Below, in pieces: positions 10,553 to 21,758 of a DNA stretch of 64,000 bases. The position numbers were made by a program, and so were the translations under genes. The notes beneath the pieces are model-generated. The model was given only the letters and a program-made list of their open reading frames with translations. It was not told the DNA's origin and made no database searches. The stretch is from Gongronella butleri. Lineage: Eukaryota; Mucoromycota; Mucoromycetes; Mucorales; Cunninghamellaceae. Location: assembly GCA_025201375.1 (NCBI GenBank), contig JAIWZP010000039.1:124001-188000 (forward strand), read 5' to 3'. Within the stretch, counting starts at the first letter, position 1. Every line of letters starts with the position of its first letter.

Positions 10553-11270
10553 CATGCATCGCTGCGGGTTTGCTCGGTGCCCCTTGTCGCACAGATCGCC
10601 TCCTCAGGCTGGCCCCAAATGTCCACCATACTATCCTATCCTGACTTCCGACGCTCAAGGTGGGAGGGATAAGGAACACTTGCTCGCGCCCGAGGCGCCT
10701 CAATTGCTCACCGTGGATCATTGTGATGCGCCAATGTGACGAAATTCCCCCTTTTTACCTCGCTCTCACTCTCTGACTCGCACTCCTTCTCTCGTGCTCC
10801 CGCTCCCCCATCCACACTCGCGTCTTTTTCTTGCCAATTGCAAACTTGTCGTCTTTTTTGTGCTAATTGAATCAATTGACGCGTGCAAGGTCTGTTTTTT
10901 CTGTTTATTGTTTTGAGCCAAAGGACCGCAGTCTCGGGTGAAAAAGGTGCGTCATGACTTTTAGGTAACATTGGCATGAGAGAAGGGGGGGCCGCCAGGC
11001 GGCACGGATGAGAGAGTGGAGAGTTACAGGGGGGAAGGCAAGGCGGCGGAGACCAAACAGACAAAACAAGCGCTCCCCCACGCCTTTTTTTTCATTTTCG
11101 CGGGTGGCACGCGGGCAACGCTATTGGTTGCCGTTCAGGTGATGCAGGTTCGTGAGCGCGAGAGGGCGATGACTTGAGCGGCTCGACCTGGTTCAACAAT
11201 TTTGAGCGTCCAAAAAGCAAAATGGCAAGGAATTGTGTGACCCAACTCGAAAGCGGAGCTAGAAAGAGTG

Positions 11271-11278
11271 TATAAAAA
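11271..11278 (+). promoter_or_regulatory. TATA box upstream of Yippee
   Basis: TATAAAAA in a GC-mixed context, followed by nearly 700 bases of CT-rich DNA before the ATG at 11966. If this is the promoter used, the transcript has a very long leader or a 5' UTR intron. Confidence 0.5.
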
Positions 11279-11965
11279 GGGCGAAAGGCGTTTGACCCAT
11301 TTTTTTTTTTTTCGCACTTCTCCATCCCCCCTTTTGCTTTTTTCTTTCCCTATCGCTGCTCTTCTGTTTTCTTCGACTCTTGTCCTTGATACACGCTTTT
11401 TCTCAAGCAGAAACAAAGAACCGGCTTGCTTGGTTGGCAATTTTTTGTTCCTTCTCGCGTCTCTCGCTCTCGCCCCTGCCATTCTGCGACGAAAAGGCGA
11501 TAGCAACCCCCTTCCACGCACCTGACTAGGCTCTTTTTCGCCTCCTTTTGCTTTCCTCTCTCACCCTTGTCGCCTTTTTTTTTCTTTGCTTGCCCGTTGC
11601 CTGGACCACTACAACTCGAACCTTGCACTCGCTCTTTCTCTTGAAAGGATAGCACACACTGGCTACTTGAGCTCTTTCTGTTATTTTGTGTATTTATCCC
11701 TCTTTCCCTCCCCCCCCCGCCCACTCTATCACTGCCAAGCGCTCGCACCCACGCACCCCGCCCCTCGTCTGACTCGACACGTTACCCGGCCCTATATCAT
11801 TTCACCCACACATCTCATTTTCCTCGCGGTTTCTCGTCTTTTCCCCACTATTTTTTCTCCCCTTGCCCTCATCATAGATAGATTCTTGCTTTTTTCCTAC
11901 TCTTTTACCCTTGTATCTGCTCTATTTTTTTCTTCGCCTCCCCACACAATTCGTTGAACTTTGTC

Positions 11966-12595
11966 ATGGGATTGAAATACCGGACCTATTTGGAAGGCAC
12001 CAAAATTTACGGGTGCAGCAATTGCAGGACACATCTCGCCACAGACGACGCATTCATGTCGGCGGTAAGATAGAATGATGACAATTGATCCTTGCCAGGG
12101 AAAAAAAGGGGGGAACTGGACAAGACGCATGTTGTGTGTGCGCCATTTTTTCATGGATTTTACTTAATTTTTATTTTTGGCTGATTAGCGATTCCAAGGT
12201 CAGCATGGACAGGCCATTTTGTTTAGCAGCGTGTAAGTCAGCGCCCTTTGTCTCACATCAGGGCGGTGCACCGCCTGCGCCCTTTTCCAAATGACCCGAG
12301 ACTCATTGGCATTTTGCCCCCCTTTTTTTTACAATTTTTAGTGTGAATGTCCTTGCTGGGGAAGCATTGGAGCGCACAATGACAACAGGCAAACACGTCG
12401 TCCAGGACATATCGTGCTGCCAATGCAAGACGGTCCTCGGCTGGACTTATGTGAGTAAAAAAAAAAAAAAAAAAAAGGAAAAAAGTGCTCACTTTTTGAC
12501 AATTTCCTATTTAGGTCAAAGCGTTTGATCAAGAGAACAAGTATAAAGAAGGCAAATTCATCCTGGAGAAGGCGCTGCTGTCGACGGTGCAGTGA
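11966..12595 (+). CDS. Yippee family zinc-binding protein
   Basis: Four exons: 11966-12064, 12189-12232, 12342-12450 and 12515-12595. They join in phase to a 110-residue protein, the normal Yippee size. The zinc knuckles are CSNC near residue 17 and CCQC near residue 74. Family signatures include RTHLA, GQAILF, VNVLAG, the TGKHVVQDI run before the second knuckle, TLGW-like VLGWTY, and YKEGKFILE at the C-terminus. Yippee proteins are small nuclear/cytosolic proteins with a CULT-like fold; in animals YPEL5 belongs to the CTLH/GID ubiquitin ligase and the fungal homologue Moh1 is stress-linked. The role here is inferred by family only. Convergent with mL53. Confidence 0.93.
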
Positions 12596-13002
12596 CAAAA
12601 AGACGGCCGAGGCGGCGCAAGTCGGGTTTTCCAACCTCTTGACGCGGTCGGATGATGGTCAAATGCTTTCTTCTCCCCCACTCCTCTTTTCCCAGTTGAT
12701 TCACTTGCCTCACGTCACACGCACATCATATCCTGCCACGGCTCCTGTCATGCCCGTTCAGCTGTCACCCCGCGGCACATCAGCACACCTCCCACTCCAA
12801 TGGCCACACGCACACGCTTTGTTTTTTTTTTTTTCCATTGTTTGTTTGACTTGATTCCTGCCTGCTTGACTTGGAACCATCCATCACACACAGACTGATC
12901 CCCCCGGGCACACATGTCCGAGTCACCCTTTTTCAATAAACAAGACGCATTTTATGTTCTTTTATATGTACAATCTAAAAAATAGCCAAGAATTGAGCGC
13001 AT
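12596..13002. other. Convergent 3' region between Yippee and mL53
   Basis: Contains the 3' UTR of Yippee with a poly(A) signal at 12935. No ORF is supported. Confidence 0.6.
12935..12940 (+). terminator. AATAAA poly(A) signal, Yippee
   Basis: Canonical hexamer 340 bases after the Yippee stop, on the sense strand, in TTTTTCAATAAACAAG. Confidence 0.5.
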
Positions 13003-13542
13003 TTACCACGCATTGGCAGCCTCCTTTTCCTCCAGTTTTTTCGCATGCTTGTTCACAGCAAGCATCAGACTATCAATGTTCATTTGATCCGGCTCCAGAG
13101 CGAGCTTGTTGCCATCACCTGCAAAAAAAAAAAAGAAAGAAAGAAAGAAAGAAAGAATAGGTCAGATGCCGCCTGGCACGCTTCAATGGCTAGAAGGGTC
13201 CGCAATTCGAGATCCACTGGGTTGCTGCGATTGACTGGAAATTGAGAAGGGTCATGGGTCAAGGCTTACGGTAGACAATATCAACCTTGGAAGCCGCTTT
13301 GGGGTCATTGAGCACGCTGCTGGTGATTTTGATCGCAGGGTTCACTTTGCGTGTCTCGGAGGTGTTGATACGGTTGAGCAACAGTCTATAGAAAAGAGAG
13401 GGCGCCTAGAGTGAGTGATTTGCTTTGCTTTTAAAAGGGTAAAAAGAGAAAAATGGCCGTTTGGTGCTTACCTTGCCGACTTTGACGCTGTGTTAAAGGG
13501 AGACAGAGCCACCTTGACTTCATTGATATGGCGTACTAACAT
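13003..13542 (-). CDS. MRPL44: Mitochondrial large-subunit ribosomal protein mL53
   Basis: Three exons: 13542-13472, 13385-13270 and 13118-13003. All are GT-AG and in phase, giving 100 residues. The shape fits the small thioredoxin-like mL53 family (yeast Mrpl44): an N-terminal strand LVRHINEVKVALSPFNTASK, the middle NPAIKITSSVLNDPKAA, then the strand VDIVYRDGN and a C-terminal helix NIDSLMLAVNKHAKKLEEKE. The length equals that of the yeast protein. The role is structural in the mitochondrial 54S subunit. Identification rests on remembered family patterns; no cleavable presequence is evident, as is common for this protein. Confidence 0.78.
13133..13156. repeat. AAGA microsatellite in mL53 intron 2
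   Basis: Six units of the tetranucleotide on the + strand within the spliced-out segment. Confidence 0.9.
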
Positions 13543-13727
13543 AGTTTCGTGGTATTGGGACGGTGTAAAACGAAAAAGAAAGAAAAAAATGCAAACAAAA
13601 ACAACCAAGCCAGCAAAAAAAACAACAGGACAATCTTGGGCTGATTTTCAAGTCCGACACTCCAGGGCAACCTCTGGAGCTGCATTTTTTAAAAGGAGAC
13701 ACACAATTTATGGATAGCAATGACGCG

Positions 13728-15020
13728 TCAAATAAGGATGCAAAACGGGATTTCGTCTAAAAACTCAATGTTTTCCAATGATGCACTGGAAAATATGCTG
13801 TCAGGTGTCGTTTCTGCGCATAGTGCCGGAAAGTCGACTGGTTCCTCCTTGACGACGGACTGCGCTCGGAGGTTGCGCTTCTTGATCACCGGTTTGACCG
13901 TGACAGTACTCACCCTGGGCATATCCACTTCTTCGAAATGGCGTTGTTTGGTCTTTTCCAGGTTGGCCACGGATGCAATTTGCTGTCGGGGTAGCTGCAA
14001 TTTTCTTTGCACCCTGGCCACGGTAGGCCAAGAACGGTCACAAGCGAATGCCACTTGATTAATCGACAACCCGCTACGCAAAAGGCGCTCGATCTTTTGT
14101 TTTTCGTTCTCTGTCACGAGTCGATTTCTGGGCGTGGCCGAACAAGACGAATTGGCTTTTTTTTTAAAGTTGCGTACACTGTTTTGCGAGACATTGCATG
14201 CTTTAGCCACAGCAGTGATGGACTCGCCTTGCTCAAGGCGTCTTTTCATTTCTTCTTTTGTAACCGGATTAATGTATCTTGTGTAATCGATGTTGCGTTC
14301 CTTGCACATCTTTCGTACTCTGAAGGTGGTGATGTCATGCATTTTGGCCGCCATGAATACAGACATTCCCTTGGCAACAGACTGCGTGGCCTTGTCAGTT
14401 TTGTCGTGTGTAATTTTAAGATTGTCGATGACAAGCTGTTTTTTTATCATTTTGACGAAAATGCACGAGACATCGCAATCCCAAGCAACATCTTCGGGTC
14501 GTTTACCAGCTGTGAGCTGCTTTTGGATCTTCTCGATCGTTTCTTGGTCGCACGTCATTTCTTCGCCAGGAGATTGGATGCCATTGATGAACTTCAAGAT
14601 TCTGACGCTCTCATATGATGAATTGCATAAGCGCGCTGTTTCTGTCAAAGACACGCCTCTCAAAAGGTGTTTTATGATCTCTTGCTTTTTGGCGTCGCTG
14701 AGTCTAATCGTCTTTCGGTCGGGGTCGGGGTCGGGACTTTGCAATCGATACTTATTAACCGTTCGACCGCTGACACCGCATGCCGCTGCCACCTTTGCAA
14801 GCGATTTGCCCTGGCTAGACAGCATTTGGATTTTTTTGATCGTTGATTCGCTGCACTTCTTGTAACCCCAGTGTCGCCTGGGAAGGAGGCACCTGCGCTG
14901 CTTGTTGACGATGTATCTCATGCTGACACCACATTGGCGCGCCGCGTCACGTGTTGACATGCCACTCAGCAAGCATGCCTTGATCTCGTCAAGTTTGGCT
15001 GGGTCAACGACAGGGGGCAT
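13728..15020 (-). CDS. Seven-module helix-turn-helix array protein
   Basis: A 430-residue intronless product starting at the ATG at 15020, after a T-rich leader. Seven copies of a ~37-residue HTH unit lie at residues ~7-43, 58-94, 107-144, 158-195, 206-242, 252-288 and 303-340. Each has the pattern (K/R)xxIxxxLxxGxSxxxVAxxCxVSxxxVxxxxxx. The invariant Gly recurs at 20, 71, 122, 172, 218, 265 and 317, so the period is 46-52 residues. The units look like the N-terminal HTH of Tc1/IS630 transposases. Residues ~341-430 are basic then acidic, with a VKEEPVDF segment of the SUMO/IxxKxE kind. No catalytic domain is visible. It is probably nuclear and DNA-binding; function unknown. Upstream lies a long repeat region, downstream mL53 on the same strand. 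Confidence 0.8.
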   Translation of the reverse strand: MPPVVDPAKLDEIKACLLSGMSTRDAARQCGVSMRYIVNKQRRCLLPRRHWGYKKCSESTIKKIQMLSSQGKSLAKVAAACGVSGRTVNKYRLQSPDPDPDRKTIRLSDAKKQEIIKHLLRGVSLTETARLCNSSYESVRILKFINGIQSPGEEMTCDQETIEKIQKQLTAGKRPEDVAWDCDVSCIFVKMIKKQLVIDNLKITHDKTDKATQSVAKGMSVFMAAKMHDITTFRVRKMCKERNIDYTRYINPVTKEEMKRRLEQGESITAVAKACNVSQNSVRNFKKKANSSCSATPRNRLVTENEKQKIERLLRSGLSINQVAFACDRSWPTVARVQRKLQLPRQQIASVANLEKTKQRHFEEVDMPRVSTVTVKPVIKKRNLRAQSVVKEEPVDFPALCAETTPDSIFSSASLENIEFLDEIPFCILI

Positions 15021-16134
15021 AGAGAGACGGCAAGAGAGTAACAAGAAAGAAAAACAAAAAAATAAAAAAGGGGGACGGCGCAAGATGGCGTTTTCGTTTC
15101 AAAGAGCGCCGTCGCGCTACCCAAATTAGCCCATTTTCAATATACACCCTTCCCGCTTGCGCACAGCACATTTTGAAATGAAATGCGCTACAACACACTT
15201 GCATCAGTGCCATCTGATGCCCGGAAATAACGGTAAGATAAAGAATGGCTGATTTTGCGTGCTTTTTTCTATTTTATTTTTTTTTTTTTGCCGCTGCATT
15301 TCCAGGTCGCGCATGCGCAACAATGCAATACTGTATTCACAGTATGATGGCGCCTAAAAAAAAAAAAAGGCAAATGTATCGCTTCGAGTTTTTGGCGAGT
15401 TAGCCTTCAGAGGTCGTTTTGGTCCTGATTTGGCCCTGATTTTATGAAAAATGCAATGTTCTCAGGACTGAGTGATTCGATCTCTGAAAAAAAAAAAAAA
15501 AAAACGACATCGCCGGCTTCTTGTGTTCAGTGCTGTATCCTCTAGCTCAAACATACGTAGGACCCGATGAACAAGATCCGGAGGACGCACCCTGCAATAA
15601 AAAGGGTGAGGTCTTTTCAATTTTGGTACGTAGCATACGCGTCAACGGCCCAACATATCGACGTGCGAGTCACCTCGAATGACTCTGTGATCAATGTCGG
15701 TGAAAGCGCTTGTGCTTTGGACACATCGAGTTGAGGGATCTCGACAAATTGGTGTGCAATGGCTCTGAAACCCCGCATTGTTGATATTGATTTGGCAGAC
15801 ATGATACAGTACTTGGTCGGCTCTGCCTGTTACTGTATGTCTGTCCAGATTCACAAATATGAACTTCCACAAGCGTGAAAAAAAATATGTCACTCTCTCA
15901 TGAAGTTCTCGAAAAATGCACAAAAGCACGGTTTTCATCCGTTTTGGATTTTTACACACTACAGTAATACAATAAATCGTTTGATCTTCTATGATATCTG
16001 TCCATGTTTTCGATCTCAGTGGACAGAAGCTTATGAGTTATGATGCGTGCTATCGTTTCGATGCCTAAAGCATTGCGCCACGCATACAGTACCGCACAAA
16101 AACGTACACATTTACCTCTTACTGTATGCTCTTA

Positions 16135-16700
16135 AACACCAAAGAGTGTGTTTTTCATAATTTGACGGCCTGCTGTGCCTCCAGAAATTTTTTGCAACCT
16201 GCTCGCCCGCAGTTGAAACCTGCTTCGCAGCCTGAACTACTGTTGTACTGTATAGGTGCCCACTGTTCAAGACGGCGGATCCGTCCAATTTTTTTGACTC
16301 AAAAATGCCAAAAATCTCCAATTTGTACTATTTTGCATTCATCTGTCCACCTGCATGGTCGACCCCGCTCAAAAACAGCTGCATCGAATTCAGCGCAAAA
16401 TTTGCAACAAAAAAGCTTAAACCCCCAATGCGCTACGACCACTTTTGAAAAATTCAGGGGTCACTCAGGGGTCACACTTTTCAATCTCAGAACACCCCAA
16501 ATTTGGAATTTTTCGAACTCCGAGTGATCAATGCATCCCAAACAGGTAACTCCGACAATTTGCCATTGGCAGACAAAATGACAGGTCGCCCCAACGTAAG
16601 AAAAAAAGTCCAAAGAGTGACGCATGAACGGCGGCGATCGACTGAGAAAAGTGCCTACTTCAGGCAGGTTTTTTTTTTGCAAAAATTTAAGGTTTGACAC
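16135..16700 (+). repeat. Dispersed repeat B, copy 1
   Basis: It matches 57480-58020 in the same orientation. Shared blocks include TGCCTCCAGAAATTTTTT, GCGCTACGACCACTTTT, the run GTGATCAATGCATCCCAAAC, AGAGTGACGCATGAACGGCG and AAAAGTGCCTACTT. Homology is diverged, with small indels and no long ORF. Confidence 0.88.
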
Positions 16701-16771
16701 TTCCAAATGAAGGTGCGCGCTCGATTGCATGGATTTTTTTTGTGCAGTATTTTTTTTATTTTTTTATTTTG

Positions 16772-17355
16772 TACAGTAGATTATGGATATATCGGTTTCA
16801 AAAATTTTTGATTTTTTTGCTGCCGATATAGTGAGTGGATTTTTCTAGGTTTTTCGTCTTTTATATTTATACAAAAAAAATTTCGTCTTTTACAGTATAT
16901 GTAGACCATTTTTTGAAAGCTGCCGATATAGCGAGGAAAACCGATATACAGTAGCAGGTGCCGATATATCCATCAGAATCTACGTACTGTACTGTACTGT
17001 ACAGTACTATATCGGTTTTCCTCGCTATATCGGCAGCAGTACGTACACTTTTGTGCGCTGACCGCATTGATGAGTATCATATGATAGTGAGCTGCAGCCT
17101 GGTGAAATGAGTACAGTAAATGAACATTGCAAGCAAAAAGGTATGATACGTACGATACAGTAGATTCTGGATATATCGGCACCTGCTATATCGGTTTTCC
17201 TCGCTATATCGGCAGCTTTCAAAAAATGGTCTACATATAAAAGACGAAAAACCTAGAAAAATCCGCTCACTATATCGGCATTTGGCAGGCTTTTTGTATA
17301 TCGGCAGCAAAAAAATCGAAAATTTTTGAAACCGATATATCCATAATCTACTGTA
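16772..17355. mobile_element. MITE-like element with ~200-bp inverted arms
   Basis: The left arm begins TACAGTAGATTATGGATATA and the right arm ends with its reverse complement, ending CTACTGTA. The arms match over roughly 200 bases, except for a ~28-base insertion (with TACAAAAAGCCTGCC) in the right arm and a short insertion in the left arm. CCGATATA words recur throughout. TA flanks both ends, as expected for a TA target duplication. No coding capacity, so it would depend on a Tc1/IS630-type transposase supplied in trans. Confidence 0.85.
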
Positions 17356-17604
17356 CTCACTGTAAAAACCCAAGCTACTGTATCATATGACATTGTAAAA
17401 TCATATCATGCTGTTCTATGATATCTTGCGCGCCGCGCGCAAGTCATCGCATCATCATGATGATACGTATGATACGTACTGTAACATAGTAGAATGCTAG
17501 AATCATACACTACTGTACATATTATTATTATCATATGATGAGTGTTTTGCCCCCTGGCCTATTTGTTAGTAAAACTGGAATACAGTATCATCATACTGTA
17601 ACAA

Positions 17605-17880
17605 TCACAGTTTTATTAGATCGTTGTCGACCAAATCGCGGCTAAAGACTTTGATGAAAAATGAATTTTCTCTGCGAGTTTTGGCCATCCAATGGTGAAA
17701 CTAGTCTCATTCGATAAAGATTCAACAGATGCTTTCGACACGTTAAAAGCACCGTTTTGTGATTGTTTTCCCGTTGTCGAGAAAATCAAAAAGTTTGAAA
17801 ATTGATCCATTGTTTGATCTAATTTTGCATGCACGCAAAGCTTATTTTTTGTCCATCATCGGGCGCGCAAACAAGTGGAA
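17605..17880 (+). repeat. Dispersed repeat C, copy 1
   Basis: Similar to 37220-37500 in the same orientation: the two share TGTTGTCGA.CAAATCGCG, CTTTGATGAAAAA, GATTTTCTC-like runs, GGTCATCC-like blocks, GATGCTTTCGACACGTTAAAA and the GGGC.CAAACAA tail. Diverged and non-coding. Confidence 0.75.
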
Positions 17881-18658
17881 GATGAAGCCTGAGCGTATCT
17901 CTTGACTCTCTTCTGAATGATGCCACCAGTTTCACTGCGAACGATCGAACCATTTCGATTTTGGACATTTGTTGCTGTTTTGCTCTGGGTGTGCCGAAAT
18001 TTCATTTGGCTCGTGCTCGCCAAAGATGCGGCTTTTGAGCGCGCGAGAAGGTTCAAAAGAAAGCTTGCCGCAGTTTGATTACACAAGAAGAATATGATAC
18101 GTATCATACAGACGATGCATTTGGAAGATGTGGGAGAAAACAGAAAACGAGAAAATCTGTTCATTTTGTACTGTATCATACTGTACTGTACAGTACTGTA
18201 CTGTACAGTACTGTATTTTGGAATCACAAAAAATGGCGATGATACTGTATAATATCATAAAAATATCATACGTGATGACAAACGTACGTGCCGTGCACGC
18301 ATGTTATCCTATGACATGATATCATATAAATTTCGCGATGGAAACTTTTATGATACGTCGATACGCCGGTCTCAGAGGCAGGATGAGAGGCCGAGGAGTC
18401 GCGCGGCACGACTATCATCATACGTACGTACAGTATCATCATATTGAGAACCTTTTGAAAAAAAACGAATTTGACTTGACAATACAGTATCATAGGAGAA
18501 TAGGTATCCATACTTTATTTTATGAAGCGTGTGTGGGCCACAGGATATACTACAAAGAAAGAGAGAAAAGGGGAAGAGGGCGGAGGCACACGTGGGCAAG
18601 AAAACAAAAGGAGCGCAAGAGGAAAAAGGAGAAATGCAAAATCAGTACAAGATAAAAG

Positions 18659-20207
18659 TCACTTTGGTGAGCCATGCAGTAGGTCGTCTACGGTTGGCTG
18701 ACGATGCTGATGCTGGTGGTGGTGGTGTTGGTTGTGGTGGTGGCTCTGTTGATTGGTTATTTCGGTGGGCGTCCGTGGTGAATACATGGACGCGTCGTCA
18801 TCAGAGTGTAGCAGCGCGGTGGGCGACGAAGCGAGTGACGTGGGGAATGTCGCGGAAAGTGGGCTGAGCGAGTGTGTGTAATAGTGCGACGAGGGTGCCA
18901 AATTCTGCGTGCGCACCGTCAATGGCGCCGTTGGCAGGGTCGATGTCGATGACGACGCGTATCCGTGCATTGGTTGCGACGGCAGCGACAGCGACGGCGG
19001 TGTCAGCGTGGAAGTCCCTGGGGACTCGTGCGAAGTGACAAATATGGATGGCGTGGTATTGTCGTGTGCCGGCTCCTTACCGTGAAACATGTGTTGCGCG
19101 TATCGCCCCAGATCATGAGGCATTTGCCCTGCAAAAAAAAAAGGAATTGAGCAACAGAAAAGGACGATACGCGTCTTTTTCCGTGAGTCATGCGCATCAA
19201 ATTACCTCCGTTTTGTTGAACAATATATTCCATGAGCTGCTTGACGAGATTTGTCTGTGCGTCGTGGCGTTTTTTTGTTTCATCGAGTTCCTTGATCACC
19301 TGGCTAAAGTTGTCAAAGAGCCTGTGGATTTGCTGCATCATGTCCGACTGCGACATTTGCACCATGGACAAATGTGCCTGCAAATCGCCGTGATTTTTCG
19401 CTTGTTCGGCCTCCATGGTCTTGCGTTTGATATCATCGAGCAAATCTGGCCGATCGCGCAGAAATTTGCTGTGCGAGAACTCCCAGATCTGGTTCTCCGC
19501 GAGCGTGCGGTGCCCTCGTGGCGATTTATTCACCTTGTGAAAGCCGTACCTGGGGAAAAAGGCGGGGGAAAAGTAAAAAACAAAAAAAAAAAAAAAAAAA
19601 GGAGTCAATGACGCGGACACGGTACATGGACATGGCGTGAAGTAGAATTGAGGCGTGAGATCACTGCGAGCAACCAAAAAGAGGGGTGATGGCCGGATCC
19701 TTACATGTTCAATTGTCGCACAAAGCTGGAAAAGTTGTTGTGCTTGAAATGCTTGGGCAAGACGTCCTTTGAGAAATCCATGATGTTGCAAACAATGAAT
19801 GAGGAGCCCGTGTAGCTCCATGCGATCAGGTGCTGGTATTGATCATCCACAACCATGCTAAAAAAAAAAAGACAATAAAAAAAAAAAAATAAAAAAAACA
19901 TGCATTAGCCTCGGTCTGTGGCGTGCATGACCGCGGAAAAAGCCATCCATTGTCTCTTCCCCCCCCCTTCTTTTTTTGCAAAGGAAGCCGTAAAAAAAAC
20001 ATCCACAGCCCAAGTTTACACAAGAGCGACTGGGTAGGCTTACTTGAACAGCTTGTGTACGAATGTGTTGGTATTTGCTTTTGCAGCATTGGATGGCGGT
20101 GGCGATGCCACGGCGGACGGCGAGCCAGCGGGCGTGGATTGCGAGCTGACGGTGTGATTCATGAGTGCGAATGCGGGGAACGTGTCGCCATAGCGCGGTG
20201 TCGTCAT
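18659..20207 (-). CDS. Heat shock factor-type transcription regulator
   Basis: Four exons: 20207-20044, 19857-19705, 19549-19206 and 19128-18659, in phase, 376 residues. The HSF DNA-binding domain spans about residues 49-150: [47 protein letters not shown] (recognition helix; two pieces), then the wing and [12 protein letters not shown] coiled coil follows at ~150-220 ([30 protein letters not shown]), matching the trimerisation region. The C-terminal ~155 residues are Ser/Pro/Thr-rich with a His/Gln stretch, suggesting a disordered regulatory tail. Nuclear; it would bind inverted nGAAn-type elements. It could be an Hsf1, Sfl1 or Mga1-like member; sequence alone does not decide. Confidence 0.92.
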
Positions 20208-20587
20208 TCCCAAATTATATAAAAATGCGTCTTGTCGAGAAAAAGGGGGACGTGCTATGCAGCCTTATATCATGAAAGATGAAATTAAAGAAAAAGGGAG
20301 AAAAGAAAAAAAGGGGGGATGCTTTCTTTGGCGGAGAGCCTATTTAAATATACGTCTAGTCACAATGGAATGCTGAGAAAACCTCGCAAGGGGCGCCATA
20401 ATCCCACTCAGCAATTGGCAGCACGGGTTTTCTTGACTGAACAGGCCTGTGTAACGTCAACCCAACATGATCCAAGAAAAACAAAAAAAAATGGCCACAT
20501 GCAGGTCACATGCTCATACTCTCGTGAACGAATAGAAAAATAATGGAAAAATCATAAATACAAGGAGGCACTGGCCATTTTATTGAT
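20208..20587. other. Gap between HSF-type gene and quinone oxidoreductase
   Basis: Both flanking genes are on the minus strand. Contains the HSF-type gene promoter; a TATA-like TTATATAA lies within 20 bases of its ATG. Nothing else is supported. Confidence 0.5.
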
Positions 20588-21727
20588 TTAAAGTTTGCTC
20601 TTGGAAGAGCCGACGGTGGCGACAACCTTGGCGTAGGATGTGCGGCTGTTGATGGCTTCCAGGCCCTGGGGAATCTCGTCGAATGAGAAGACACGGTCGT
20701 AGATGGCCGGCACAAGCTTGCCCGATTCAAACAGATCAAACAGCGCCTTCCACACCTCTGGAATTCGCGCAGGCTCGTGCTGGGTATAGCTAATTGGCCA
20801 TTGAAAAAGAGGGGGAAAAGCAAAAAGGAATGTTCAATTCATGATCTTTTTAACAATATATGCCGTTTTTGAGCTCAACTTACGCGCCCCAGTGCAAGCC
20901 GACGGCCGAAATGTTCTTGAGCAAGAGTCGATTGGCAGGAATCTTTTCAATGGCGCCCTTGGCAAAGCCAATGATCAGGATGCGGCCATTCCAGGCTGTG
21001 CATTTCGTGCTACACAAGAAAATAAAAGAATTGAGCGATCTCCTGCCTTGTTTCACACAGCAGTACACGTCCAATTGGGCAGCGAGCTTTTGCCATTGGA
21101 CGCGTCGGCCACGTGATCTGACGCGGCAAGGCGCGTTTTTTTTTTTTTTTTTTTACCTTTGTTCGACCAAACCGACAGGATCATAGACGACATCGGCGCC
21201 GTGACCCTTTGTAATCTTCTTTACCTGCTCGTGCCAGTCCTTGTCGCGGTAGTTGACGACGTGGTCGGCGCCAAAGCGCTTAGCAACATCGAGCTTTTCC
21301 TGAGAACCGGCGGTCGCAATGACGGTGGCGCCGATGGCCTTTGCAATCTGGACGGCCGCAATGCCGACACCGCCCGCGGCAGCATGCACCAGGCAGTATT
21401 CGCCAGCCTTTAGCTGCGCGCGCAGCACGAGCGCCGCGTAGCTTGTCGGGTACGTGATGAAAAGACCACAGGCCTGCTCATACGTGAAATTCTTGGGAAT
21501 TGGCAGCAAGCTCTTGGCCTCTGTATTCACTACCTCGGCAAACGCACTGCCCTTGCCGAACACACGGTCGCCAGGCTTATAAAGAGGCGACTTGGACTTG
21601 ATCACGACGCCAGCAAGCTCACCACCGGGCACAAAGGGAAAAGGTGGGCGAATTTGGTATTTTCCTAGTAAAATGATGCTCATTGAGCGCTCCCTTCTGT
21701 CTTTTTTTTTTCTCTCTCGCTCGCTCG

Positions 21728-21758
<31 letters not shown>

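Larger units (their letters stand above)
10423..11965. other. Intergenic: MetH 3' flank and Yippee promoter/leader
   Basis: It holds a GT/GC dinucleotide microsatellite at about 10503-10552, then mixed sequence without a supported ORF. After about 11,290 comes a strongly pyrimidine-rich leader that runs to the Yippee start. Confidence 0.7.
15021..18658. other. Repeat-rich, gene-free stretch
   Basis: AT-rich with clusters of TACTGTAC palindromes, a MITE-like element (16772-17355), one copy each of two dispersed repeats (16135-16700 and 17605-17880), and a segment at 15895-16030 resembling 4840-4960. No ORF above background. Confidence 0.75.

Noticed and set aside
19048..19611. 187-codon ORF antisense to the HSF-type gene
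   Set aside because: Shadow of the HSF-type exons on the minus strand.
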